The notes beneath the pieces were generated by a model. The model was not told the origin of the DNA. It saw only the letters and a list, made by a program, of their open reading frames with translations, and ran no database searches. A stretch of 64,000 nucleotides of DNA, taken from positions 20,888,858 to 20,952,857 of the forward strand of contig OX387190.1 in the NCBI GenBank assembly GCA_947561395.2. The letters are read 5' to 3'. The DNA comes from Buxus sempervirens. Taxonomy: Eukaryota; Streptophyta; Magnoliopsida; Buxales; Buxaceae. The translations under genes and the position numbers were made by a program. Below, in pieces: positions 54,723 through 64,000 of the stretch (position 1 is its first letter; every line of letters begins with the position of its first letter).

Positions 54723-56640
54723 GAAAACCATAACCAACCAGAAGATGCAGCAACTTTCAGGCCACTGGGGTCTAATAGCAAACCTACTCAGAGTTTTTTC
54801 ACTCCACTAACACCATATATGACGGATGCTTTTATGATGCCTATTAGTCCGTTGAGTCCACATACTCCAGCATTTCAGGTATACTTTAATTCATTGTTTT
54901 GGTGTTCCATACAACCGGCCACAGTATACTTTGTTTCTTATCAAGTAGCTGAAATAATATGCAGGAATTTCTTGCCTCCAACCAAGTGTCGCACGGTATT
55001 GTTGGCGGTCATAGGATTTTGGCCCAGGGTCTTCAAGGAAATTATGCCTTCACTCAAATGCTGTAGGTAATAGTTGAAATTGGTAAATTCACAAACAACA
55101 GTTTTCGTTGTGCTAAAAATCTTCATCCTTTTTGCAGCCATTTGTGTTCCCCCAGGGCAATCCACCGAATGCCAAATGAGAGCGTCAACATGGCCATCTC
55201 GCATTAAGGTTTGATCCTTGGTAGCAATCTTTTCCCCCTTCTAAGTCACATTTGTGTTAGTGTGCTTGTATGTGTAAGGTATGGGCTGAATACTTCCACT
55301 TGTGAATATTCTATAGCTTTCGGGTTTCTTTTCATTATGTCACTTGTTTGCTTTCAGGTAGCGAAGTCCTTCAAGTAGGAGTTTGTCAACAAGCCGAATT
55401 CTTGCCCCACAGCTTCAAAGCGCGGATTTTGTTTGAGACTTGTTTGTATTATTTTTCCATCCTCCTCGGTTGTAATGAAGAGGCCCATTGGGGGTTTATT
55501 ATTGTATCTATCAACTATACTTTCTCCGTTTATGGAGACCATGACCAAGATTGTTAATTTTGAAATGTATTTTAACATTTGAGAATTTCATATTATTAAG
55601 TGAATATGATGCAACATGAGTTTCATGAATTGTAGAATGATACATGTATGGGAACCTATTGTATGGGGTGTGGCTTCCTTAATCATTCTAGAGATGCACT
55701 GAACATGACCATGCAATGAACATGACAACAACTATTTGACTGTTAATTTTTTCCACATGTTTTCCTAGCAAGTATAGTGTTGACTGTTATTTTTCCAGCT
55801 TCTTCAGTTGGTTGTTTTTGATGTCTGATCAATTTAATGCATGACAACAACTATTTGATTGCACTGAAGTAACACGCAGGTGGATGCCAATAAACCATCC
55901 CACTGTTTCTCTCAATTAATTTTCTTTCTTTATTCCAAAAATTATTATTATTGTTTTTAGGAACTTCACTATTAGGGAATTTTTCTTGCGATGAGACTAT
56001 CTAATCTCTGTTCTTTCTGTTATCTTTTCTTTTCAATCCCTATTTAAGAATCAAACAAAATTACACCTAAGGGAAAAAAAGCTAAGATTGTAGGTTGTGT
56101 TTAGACTAGTTAGGATAAGCAATTTTGGTGATGTTGATCAGGTTCTACACATGCAAGGATTTTGAAAGGAATAACAGTAGCCAATCTGGTTGTGTCTCAT
56201 GCCTCTTAAGAACACAATATGCTCACAATTTATAAATGTAAAGATCCGGTAGGGATCAATGAATTAATCTTTAAACCCAATCCCAGCATTCACATAATAC
56301 AAACCACCTAGAAAGAGACACCAAGCTTGCCTAGTGTACTATTCTACAGACACCCCTTTCAAAGCCACACCCACAACAGTTGCCAAGTATCTGAAATGGG
56401 TAAAGGGAAATGGAAATTAAGATTTAGGTGTGTTCGGTTTTGCACTTGCACACAACCACATTCCTTGGGAATTTGGTTGTGTTGTGTAGTCATTTGAGAG
56501 TATTGATGTTAAGTTTTGCTAAAAGTTTAAAATTTGTAGTAAAAAAGGTTCGTAAAATGTCTAAAAGTTTAAGGTCTCATAATTTTATACTTGTTTACTG
56601 ATGTACTCTATGTCTTTGATGTTTTTAGGAATGTTGGAAG
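54723..56640. other. 3' flank of FAR1-type pseudogene
   Basis: AT-rich sequence with short frames (for example near 54819-55070 and 55348-55557) that I do not recognise. It could include 3' exons or the other half of a degraded Mutator-like element. Confidence 0.4.
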
Positions 56641-57480
56641 CAATTGCCTTGGAAAAAGTTGGGTTTTCTCGAATGAATTTCAAGTTTTATTCTAAGTTTT
56701 CTAAGATCGTTCGAACGATATGTCAAACGGTGTCAAACGTTTGAGATGGTTGGCTCAAACGGTGTCACACGTTGCCTCTAACGCTGTCCAACGTTTGTTT
56801 TAGTGAGGAATTAACATTCGAACGGAACTCCTTGTTCAACCACGGTTCGGACGGTGGTTTCAAAAACCTGTTTACTGTGCCGTTCGACCCGCGTTAGACG
56901 TGGTGTTTGAACGTTAGCTTTTAAACCCCCTTTTGCATTTAAGTCGCATGCGAGAGGGTTTAAATGTGTCTCAGAAACTCCAAAGTGTTCGTGCGAAAGG
57001 CGACTATGGATTTTGATATATTCCAAGAGCTTTTACGTCGATTAACCGGAGGATCTCGCATTCACAGGTAAGAAATCATGTTCAACATGCATTTCTTTTA
57101 GGGTTGTTTCGGCCGTTTTCGATTTCGTGTGTTTTGTAGGGTTTTATGTCTTTAATCCGTGATTCGTGCTTCTTTTAAGGATTTTTCAAATCCCTTCGAA
57201 AAGCTTTTAATCGTCTATTATTTTCTTGTTTGTGACATTTTGTGTCTTTTTTATCTTCATTTGGTGTTTTAGCCGCAAATCCCCAAATCTGGGGGTTTTG
57301 TGTTCTTGAACGAACAATAGCATTGGAGCTATCGCTAGAACGCTCATGAACTGTTCTTCAATAACATTTTACGAGCCTTTGTTTTTAGAAATTATAAGGT
57401 TGTGTGTCATGATAACTGAAGCAAGAAGTTATCAATTAATACTTTGATATCTTTTAGGGTTAACTATGGAAGATGAGTAG
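56640..57480 (+). other. CpG-containing LTR-like segment
   Basis: Between 56690 and 56930 the sequence is crowded with CGTTCGAACG, CAAACGTTTGA, AACGGTGTCA and CAACGTTTG half-palindromes. It is followed by a leader and a donor-like CACAG/GTAAGAA at 57067. The layout resembles the U3-R-U5 of a plant LTR, but no ends or target duplication were found. Confidence 0.35.
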
Positions 57481-57879
57481 GCTGGGCAGAAGACTTTTTA
57501 GAATCTAATATGGAGAACTGGGTTTTGGGATTGTGCCGTTAATGAGGTTTAAGCAGGTGATTTTTTAAGGATAAAAAATGTCAAAAATTGTAGGAGTTAA
57601 TGGCAAACCATGAACGCTTCGATGGAGTCTGACAAAAATGATTCAAAACAGATAAGCTGAATGAAGATATGGCTCTTCTAAGGCTGGGGGAACACAAGGA
57701 ATTTCATATTCTCAACCTTTTGTGGTTAAGGAAAGGCATTTTGTCGTTGCTATTGTTATTATTGTATCCTTGATTGGTGCAGGTAGAAATAGTGTTGGGC
57801 AATCTGGCTCACCCGAAACAAGCTTATTTTTGAAAATGTAAAACCATCCATTATTCTTACTTCATCCCTCTTTCACTCA

Positions 57880-58510
57880 TTGCAGGAGGATTCAAGGAAT
57901 CTCATGAAAGGCAGACCGGAGAAATTTCCCAGGCAACGTAAGGAGGTCCACATCAGATGGCTCAGACCAAAAAAAGATTGGCTAAAAATGAATGTCAATG
58001 GTGCTGCCAGAGGTGCTCCTGGAGAGGCGGCAGTTGGGGTTGTAATCAGGGACGATGATGGAAGAATTCAAAGTGCCTTGGCCCTCAAAATAGGAATAAC
58101 AAATGCTCTCCAAGCAGAAGGCCAAGCAGTGGTCGAAGGACTTAAGGGAGCTCTTGCCCTCAATGCAGTTAAAGTGGTCCTCGAAAGCGACTCCCAAATT
58201 ATCATCAACTGTCTTCAAAACGTGGAAATCAAGATCTGGAAGATGGATCACATTTTGGATGAAGCTCGGCACCTGTGTTCGCTCTTTCCATCTATTCAAT
58301 TTTGCAAAAGTATTCAGAGAAGCAAATGCCGTCGCGGACGGATTGGCCAATTTCACTCTCGATCACTACTCATGTTACTGGGTAAAGCGGGTTCCTAGGG
58401 AACTCTCTAAGCTTGTATTTGGGGATTGTATTGGCAGATCTCTGCCACGGCTTATTCCTGGCTAATTAATCTAATGAAATGTCTTCGCATAAAAAATAAA
58501 AATAAAAAAA
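57880..58510 (+). mobile_element. LINE 3' fragment: RNase H domain and poly(A)
   Basis: The frame from 57880 reads KKDWLKMNVNGAARGAPGEA, VIRDDDGRIQSALALKIG and AEGQAVVEGLKGALAL with VVLESDSQ, an RVT_3-type RNase H. A one-base shift near 58300 moves to the frame with FAKVFREANAVADGLANFTL and stops at 58463. An A-rich tail (58491-58510) ends exactly where unit B begins. The first RNase H Asp position reads N (MNVNG instead of LNFDG), so activity would be lost anyway. Confidence 0.85.
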
Positions 58511-59941
58511 TCGTCATTCCTCTTATTTTGATATTGAACTGAAGTTGCAGATCAAGAAACTGATGCTTTTTCTTCCATTAATGGTGCTGCTGCCGCAGCA
58601 ACATTTTTATTTCCTTGTTTTTGGGGAAGAAACAATTCTGCAAACGAGCGGCAATGTTATGAAATATATATACATTCAATTGGGGAAGAATCAACTATAC
58701 TGTTTGTGTAATGCTCTGATCCCATTGTACAAATAGGGTGGTGTACTAGCAACGTAACGGAACAATATTAAGACACCAGCCAATTAATATTTGCATTTGC
58801 TATTCGCAATTAATGAATCTGCATAATATAATTAGAGGATTGCCTTCCAGTCCAACCACGTATCAATCAAACAAGGACAAATTAATAAGTTTCTTAGCAC
58901 ATTGAGTTGGAACCTCAAAAATGAGATTAAATCAACAACTTATATCAATATGTTCTTAGGTACAAGTTCCATAATAAAGTAACAATTTATCAATTTGTGC
59001 TCTTTTAATACATTAAAAACTACTGTCTCATAGTTACAAGGCATAGAAAACAAATATTATTATTATTTTTTTTGCATTAAACTAGCCACTAGAAACCGTT
59101 GAAAACTTTAACACTTAAAAAATTAAAGTTCAATATTTTTTGTAGATTTCAGCCCGACGGTTGAGCTTGTAGAAGATTGTTGGAACTCATCCAAGTTTGC
59201 CTATTGAAAGAAAAGTCTCTTTTTCCCCCAATAATGAGATATATTGGCTTTAAATAGGAAAAAATATATAAGAATACCAAAAAAAAGCATATTAAGGTTC
59301 AAAATCCTAATTCAAACACCATATACATACATATTACAAATTATTTATTTATATTTATCTATTACTATTATAAAGCAAACACCCTGTTTTTTGGCCGATA
59401 TTTGATGCCAAAAATGCCCTCCATTTTTTTTATTTATTTATCAAATTAACACCACACCCATTTGTTAGTACCACATGTATCAATAACAAACTGCCTAACA
59501 TTTAATAACCAAAACACCCTCAATTCTTTTTCAAATTTGCTACGAATATAGCACCTGAATTCCCCTAGTAATATATAATTTCTCTTTTTTTGTAAGAAAA
59601 AACACAAAAAGACTGGTAAAAGTTACAAATGTAACACCATAAATTGCATCAGATAATAAACTGAGGATCTTCATTCACCTAACCTCGAAACCAAGGCACC
59701 CAAATGTCTAAAAGAACCCATCTCTAAAAGTGAAAATCCGAAGAGGCTATTCAATCTCTGACAAGTAAAATGGTTGTAGTAATTACAAATTAAAAGAAAA
59801 AGAGCCATACCTTTGTTTTTCCAGATATCAATCGATTTATCGCGAATTTGACACAAGAAGTAGTTAAGCAAATTTATGTAATTGCACGGAGAAGTTATCT
59901 TTGTCGAACTTCCCCTTAATTTCTCTATTCCCTTATCATGA

Positions 59942-61006
59942 TTATCGGATGCATCCACTGACTCTATGCCTACGCTGTCTACACCATCTCCTCCTAGGCC
60001 ACTCGAATAGCAAACTGCCTGCATTGTTGTTACCATCATCATCATAGTGTCCATACAAATCTAAGCTATCAGCTTCTGTACCATGATCAATTTCTGCTTC
60101 ACCGAACATGAATCGGTAAGCCCTCTCAAACCGCCTCAATCGTGGGTTGATGCACCTCATCCTCGCACGTGGATTGTTGCCAACATTCCTGGCTAGTCCG
60201 AGTGCTTGCCTTCGGAGTAAATCATTGAACCTTTCATTCAACCCCAGGTCAAAAGGGCCATCTCTGTTACCAGCATTGATACCATCAGTACTGAAGCCAC
60301 TGGTGTTCCTCTCTATCACATAATCTCCTACAACAACTGCACCTGGCATTGATGACCTTATTGTACTGATCACATCTTCACGGTCCCTCTCATGCTCGAA
60401 ACTTCTCCATTTCTGTTCAAGCATTGGGTCAACTTTATGGGGCCGTGCAGAGGGGTGCTCTGCTTTCACATGTTTCCTTAACTTCTTGTATGTGCCAAAA
60501 AATGAGCAATCATCCTGCACGCAACTTCTCTTCTTGGCATTGAGATATTTGCGTGCAGGTTCAACTACAGTCCATCCTTTCACCTGCCCTCGACAGAGGG
60601 GGCATGCAAGCTCTGTTTGCTCATGCTTCTTTCTTGGCCAACCAGAACCTATACCAACACTTGAATTGTTTGCAGACTCATTCTGTTGTTGCTTAGGTGA
60701 CGTCACTTTGGTGTAAGCTTTCTTGTACTGGTCAAGGCAATTGGAATAGCGAAAGCTAGTAGCACACATGTAGGGACGGCAGCCTTTGTCATGAGATGAA
60801 CAGAGGAGAAGAACGGCATTATGAGGATATTCCATGCACACCGAACAGGATGCATCTTCCCATTCTTTCTTTTCTAGTGCTTTGGAGCATTCATTGTTTT
60901 GGGGCACACCATTTCCCAAAGCCTTGTGACTGTTAGATGGCAACTGATATGGGTTTAAGTCATAGTGCTGGTAAGGAAGCCTATGTCCCCTGCTGCCATT
61001 TGCCAT
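59942..61006 (-). CDS. DUF1644 family zinc-finger protein
   Basis: A 354-codon frame from ATG 61004-61006 to 59942 (MANGSRGHRLPYQHYDLNPY...). An in-frame upstream ATG at 61034 is possible, but TTTGTCAG just before MANGS looks like an acceptor, so I prefer the internal start. Domains: CSVCMEYPHNAVLLLCSSHD (RING-like first knuckle, about residues 55-75), CRPYMCATSFRYSNCLDQYK, CPLCRGQVKGWTVVEPARKY and a C2H2-like CVQDDCSFFGTYKKLRKHVK-AEHP. These are the hallmarks of the plant DUF1644 family, some members of which are stress-responsive nuclear proteins; biochemical function is not established. It is the one gene in the window that looks complete. The C-terminal 30 residues are Arg-rich, and the exact stop may differ between species. 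Confidence 0.88.
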   Translation of the reverse strand: MANGSRGHRLPYQHYDLNPYQLPSNSHKALGNGVPQNNECSKALEKKEWEDASCSVCMEYPHNAVLLLCSSHDKGCRPYMCATSFRYSNCLDQYKKAYTKVTSPKQQQNESANNSSVGIGSGWPRKKHEQTELACPLCRGQVKGWTVVEPARKYLNAKKRSCVQDDCSFFGTYKKLRKHVKAEHPSARPHKVDPMLEQKWRSFEHERDREDVISTIRSSMPGAVVVGDYVIERNTSGFSTDGINAGNRDGPFDLGLNERFNDLLRRQALGLARNVGNNPRARMRCINPRLRRFERAYRFMFGEAEIDHGTEADSLDLYGHYDDDGNNNAGSLLFEWPRRRWCRQRRHRVSGCIR

Positions 61007-61331
61007 TTCCAATTCAAACCTGACAAATGATTCCAAGAATTCTATATGTCAGCAACACTAGGATTGAGGAAAAACTTAAGCTGAAAAAAGGCCAAATTAT
61101 TAGTAGAAGTTGCAAATTATTAGGAAACAAACAAATCTATGGTATAATACTACATAAAAGTGAACAGGCTAGACACTAGCCTAACATTATTTATTTTTCA
61201 AAGAGAATACACCCTGTAAGGTTTTGAAGCCCTTGATATCCCAATAAATAATTACCACAAAACCATCATATTATTTTAATTGTATATGTGCAGTATTGCA
61301 TGTGCAACCCACAAATATATTATAACTGCAT
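61007..61331 (-). other. Probable 5' leader intron/promoter of the DUF1644 gene
   Basis: Non-coding and AT-rich. An acceptor-like TTTGTCAG on the minus strand lies just upstream of the preferred ATG. The matching interval is missing from unit A. Confidence 0.4.
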
Positions 61332-61924
61332 GCAAGTGGTTTTAGGCAGTTTCAGCATAATTGTTCCTCCCTCCATTAACTTCCACTTCATGGCAATTGT
61401 ATCGTACTCCCTATCAATCTCAGTTTAAAAGAATCAAGTTTCTATGTTTAAAAAAATAAGTGGTAAAAATTCCAATCTTCCCCAGGGAATTTGATGGACC
61501 ATAACTTTCAACCCAGATAACACAATTATATGTCAAAACTTTCAGCTCGGAAACATCATAATTATTTTATAAAGGTGTAAACAAATGTTTTCAAAGAACA
61601 ACAAATAAGAATATTATCACAACGACAAGCACAATTATAAAATAATAATAGAATTTCCAAAGGCAACTAGGAAACATAAAATGGATTTCCTATACACAAA
61701 ATGAAACACAGGCAAGATTTGAACTCTCACTATGATAGGGTTATTCCAAGTTTGTATTTACAAAAACATGAAAAACTGGAATAGCAATATGCTTGTGCTC
61801 AAAAGATGTGGATAAAAGAAAAGTAACATTCTTATGACAAGATGACTTCAAGGCAACATGGAAGTTAGGCTCCTAGGCAAATTGAGATATAGTCAAGACT
61901 TTGAATACTTTTTTTTTATGAGTA

Positions 61925-62277
61925 ATGAGGAATTTTATTAGAAAAAACTTAGAGAGAAAAACAAAACATAGAAGTGGACCCATGAGATATGGAGACCGCC
62001 ATGACTACTAAGAGTAAAAAAAAAAACATGAGACAACACTAAGAGATCAAGGATAACGAGAGACAACACTAATGACAGTCCCTTAGCTAATGAACCCCAG
62101 TTTCTAAACTCTGGCCGAACTGATGCCCATGATGCTACAGCCACCATAGTAGACTCCACCACATGCTTAATGTTCCTGCTCAGATCCTGAAATACAAGAC
62201 TTTAAATACTCGATCGTAGGATTCTTCTAAGTCTATGTTCACGAATCCGGAAGTCTGGAACAGAAATAAACCATATG
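61925..62277. other. Flank beyond unit B
   Basis: Continues past the point where unit A homology is replaced by the separase-shard block, so it shows the ancestral flank. No gene recognised. Confidence 0.4.
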
Positions 62278-63038
62278 CTTAGAGGTAGGACTGCAACTCG
62301 GTGCGGTTTGGTTCGGGTTGGCCTCAACCCAAGACCAAACCAAGGTTACTGATGGTTGGCCCAAAACCGAACCGAACCGACCTCAAAACCGAAATACCCA
62401 AACCGAACCGATTATTTAAAGAAAACCCGTAACCCATTCGGTTCGGTTTGGGTTATTTTCCCATACTTAAAATTGTTATTAATAGAGAGATTCCCACTTT
62501 TGCCACAAAAAAAAAATTCAGGAATACACACAACAAATTTAAAGGATCATCACTTACATGCAATCCAATCCCTTAAGTAGTTCACATGCATACATAAGAT
62601 GTAGCAAAGAGCTTAGAATCCCAAGTCATATGTTAATTGTTTTGGATCGCACTTTTGAGCTCATGAATCAATTTAATAATTAACTACAAAGATTTATAAA
62701 ATAATAATCTTATTCATTATTTTATAACTTATAATTTATAAGTTATATTTTATTATTACAACTTTATCTATTGTATATTTTATATATATTCTTATATTTT
62801 GGTTTCATTCGGTTCGGTTCAGTTTTACACTTAGGAAATTCGGTTTGGTTTTCGGTTCGGTTGGGTTAACCCGGGCCTTCAACCCAAAACCGAACCAAAT
62901 AAATTCGGTTCTCTATTTTTAGAACCAAAACCTATCCAAAGACTATATAACCCAAACCAAATTGACACAAAGTCGGGTTGGACCTAGACCAGTTCGGTTT
63001 CGGTTTTAACCGACCCAAGTTGCAGCCCTACTTAGAGG
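62278..63038. mobile_element. Non-autonomous hAT element (62286-63030)
   Basis: A 745-bp element with ends TAGGACTGCAACTCGG and TAGGGCTGCAACTTGG (reverse complement of the right end) is flanked by a perfect 8-bp duplication CTTAGAGG at 62278-62285 and 63031-63038. Both 200-bp subterminal regions are filled with CGGTTCGGTT / AACCGAACCG repeats in opposite orientation; the centre is AT-rich. No transposase. The 8-bp duplication and short ends fit the hAT superfamily. Confidence 0.93.
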
Positions 63039-63670
63039 ATGTGGAAAAGGAGAAACATCTCAACACTCTTAGAACCTGATAACTTCATTGGTGTAGCTTT
63101 CACAATACACATTGTGTAGTTAGAAACTGCAAAGCCATCTAAGAGCCTCCTTTCATTTTTTCTAGCCAATCGAGTTTCCAATTTCATCCCACAACATACA
63201 CAAAGTTTTGCCATGCATTCATCAATGCATATAATGCAGCAGTGAAACCACCACTTTATAAGTTCAGACTAAGGTTCACAAGTAAACAAATGCACTCTTC
63301 CAGCTTACCAGACCAGGTCCAGGAAAACATCTATGAAGATCAGGAATGACATATCAATGACAACAAAGCAAACTCCAGAAGCATTGCTGGTCCCATCACA
63401 ATCACAACCATTCCTGTTGGATAATGTTACATACTTCAAAGCCCACCTGGTTTTATGTGAGAACAATCAAGAGGGAGCAAACACTGCTAGTGTAGATGTT
63501 CTGCATGAAGCATCCTTTACAATTATTATCACATTGAAGACTGCTGGTGAAAATTGGAAAGTTTGAAAACCCCCCTGCTATTGATGAATAAGGGGGGAAT
63601 CTCATGAAACAGGAGCATGGTTACCAAGGTGATGAGGCACACCCTGATGGTCAACTACAAGGCTAGTTAC
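63039..63670. other. Flank before terminal LINE fragment
   Basis: Contains an unrecognised open stretch at 63333-63566 (SASV-like DVLHEASFTIIITLKTAG); no function assigned. Confidence 0.35.
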
Positions 63671-64000
63671 AGACAATTATTATCCCCATTCCAGTGGTTG
63701 CCGACAAAGGTGATCCATTATCCCCCTTTCTCTTCACATTGGTGAATGATGTCTTTAGCAGAATTATGTCTGTTGGGAGAGCGTCATTTTGATTAGAGGT
63801 CTTAAAGTTAGTGGATCTAGTCTTCTTATGTCAATTGCAGATGACATCATATTGTTTCTTGAAGCATCTAAGGAGCAAAATTTCTGGTTTAACTGTGCCC
63901 TAAACTATTTTGAAATGCTATCCTGACTTAGAGTGAACCAGAGGAAGAGTAGAATGTTAGGTATTGACATAGAAAGTTTTAGAGGAGCATGCTATAGTGT
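63671..64000 (+). mobile_element. LINE reverse transcriptase fragment (runs off window)
   Basis: GDPLSPFLFTLVNDVFSRIM at 63710-63770 is the conserved RT block before the catalytic motif. After a frameshift near 63790 it continues LIRGLKVSGSSLLMSIADDI, where IADD replaces the usual FADD active site, then LRVNQRKSRMLGID. Stops and shifts show it is inactive. The element continues beyond 64000. Confidence 0.85.

Larger units (their letters stand above)
58511..61924 (+). repeat. Segmental duplication, unit B (matches 46198-48354)
   Basis: Contains a copy of the separase 3' flank (58511-59578) without separase, then the complete DUF1644 gene and its upstream flank. Identity to unit A stays high across non-coding parts, so the duplication is fairly recent relative to the decay of separase. 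Confidence 0.9.

Noticed and set aside
49593..57060. Complete Mutator-like element with terminal repeats around the FAR1-type gene
   Set aside because: I compared the flanks and found no matching terminal inverted repeats or target duplication.
62286..63030. Telomere-like or satellite repeats (CCGAACCGA)
   Set aside because: They are confined to the subterminal parts of a single hAT element with defined ends.

Overview
This window is nuclear DNA of a flowering plant, most likely a eudicot. The signs are intron-split plant genes (separase, ribokinase, a DUF1644 zinc-finger gene, a FAR1-related gene), plant-type LINEs, a tRNA-derived SINE, MITEs, PIF/Harbinger and hAT elements, and two very long solo LTRs. 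I cannot name the species.

Layout. 1-9100 is a transposon-rich flank: an eroded RTE-type LINE tail, a dispersed repeat, a MITE (2766-3218), a deleted PIF/Harbinger element (3276-6725) and another terminal-inverted-repeat element (7567-9084). 9355-24174 is a large inverted-repeat structure. Its two arms descend from the same upstream region of the separase gene. The left arm is split by a 3.8 kb solo LTR (9516-13297) and leads into the last exons of a broken ribokinase gene. The spacer holds a frameshifted mitochondrial-type L12 pseudogene, a 5'-truncated LINE with a 13-bp target duplication, and a second solo LTR (19567-23067).

24259-45951 is a full-length-looking separase locus on the plus strand. 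The His/Cys catalytic dyad region is well preserved, but the upstream exons carry at least nine in-frame stops plus frameshifts, and a block of exons appears to be missing, so I call it a pseudogene. One exon-intron segment has been duplicated as a near-perfect 492-bp-arm palindrome (37093-38136). Introns hold MITEs, Copia remnants, a SINE and an inverted LTR fragment.

46198-61924 is a segmental duplication. Unit A (46198-48354) directly follows separase and carries a deleted, rearranged DUF1644 fragment. Unit B (58511-61924) carries what looks like the intact DUF1644 gene (59942-61006, minus). Between the two units lie a 1.1 kb terminal-inverted-repeat block built of sense and antisense shards of separase exon 1 (48350-49455), a dispersed repeat, a decayed FAR1/MULE transposase-type gene (52418-54722) and a LINE fragment. 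62286-63030 is a clean non-autonomous hAT element with a perfect 8-bp target duplication. The window ends inside a degenerate LINE reverse transcriptase.

Only the DUF1644 gene looks intact. The most notable feature is that separase sequence has twice been turned into inverted-repeat structures that could be transcribed into hairpin RNA. If a functional separase exists elsewhere, these could be small-RNA sources acting on it.
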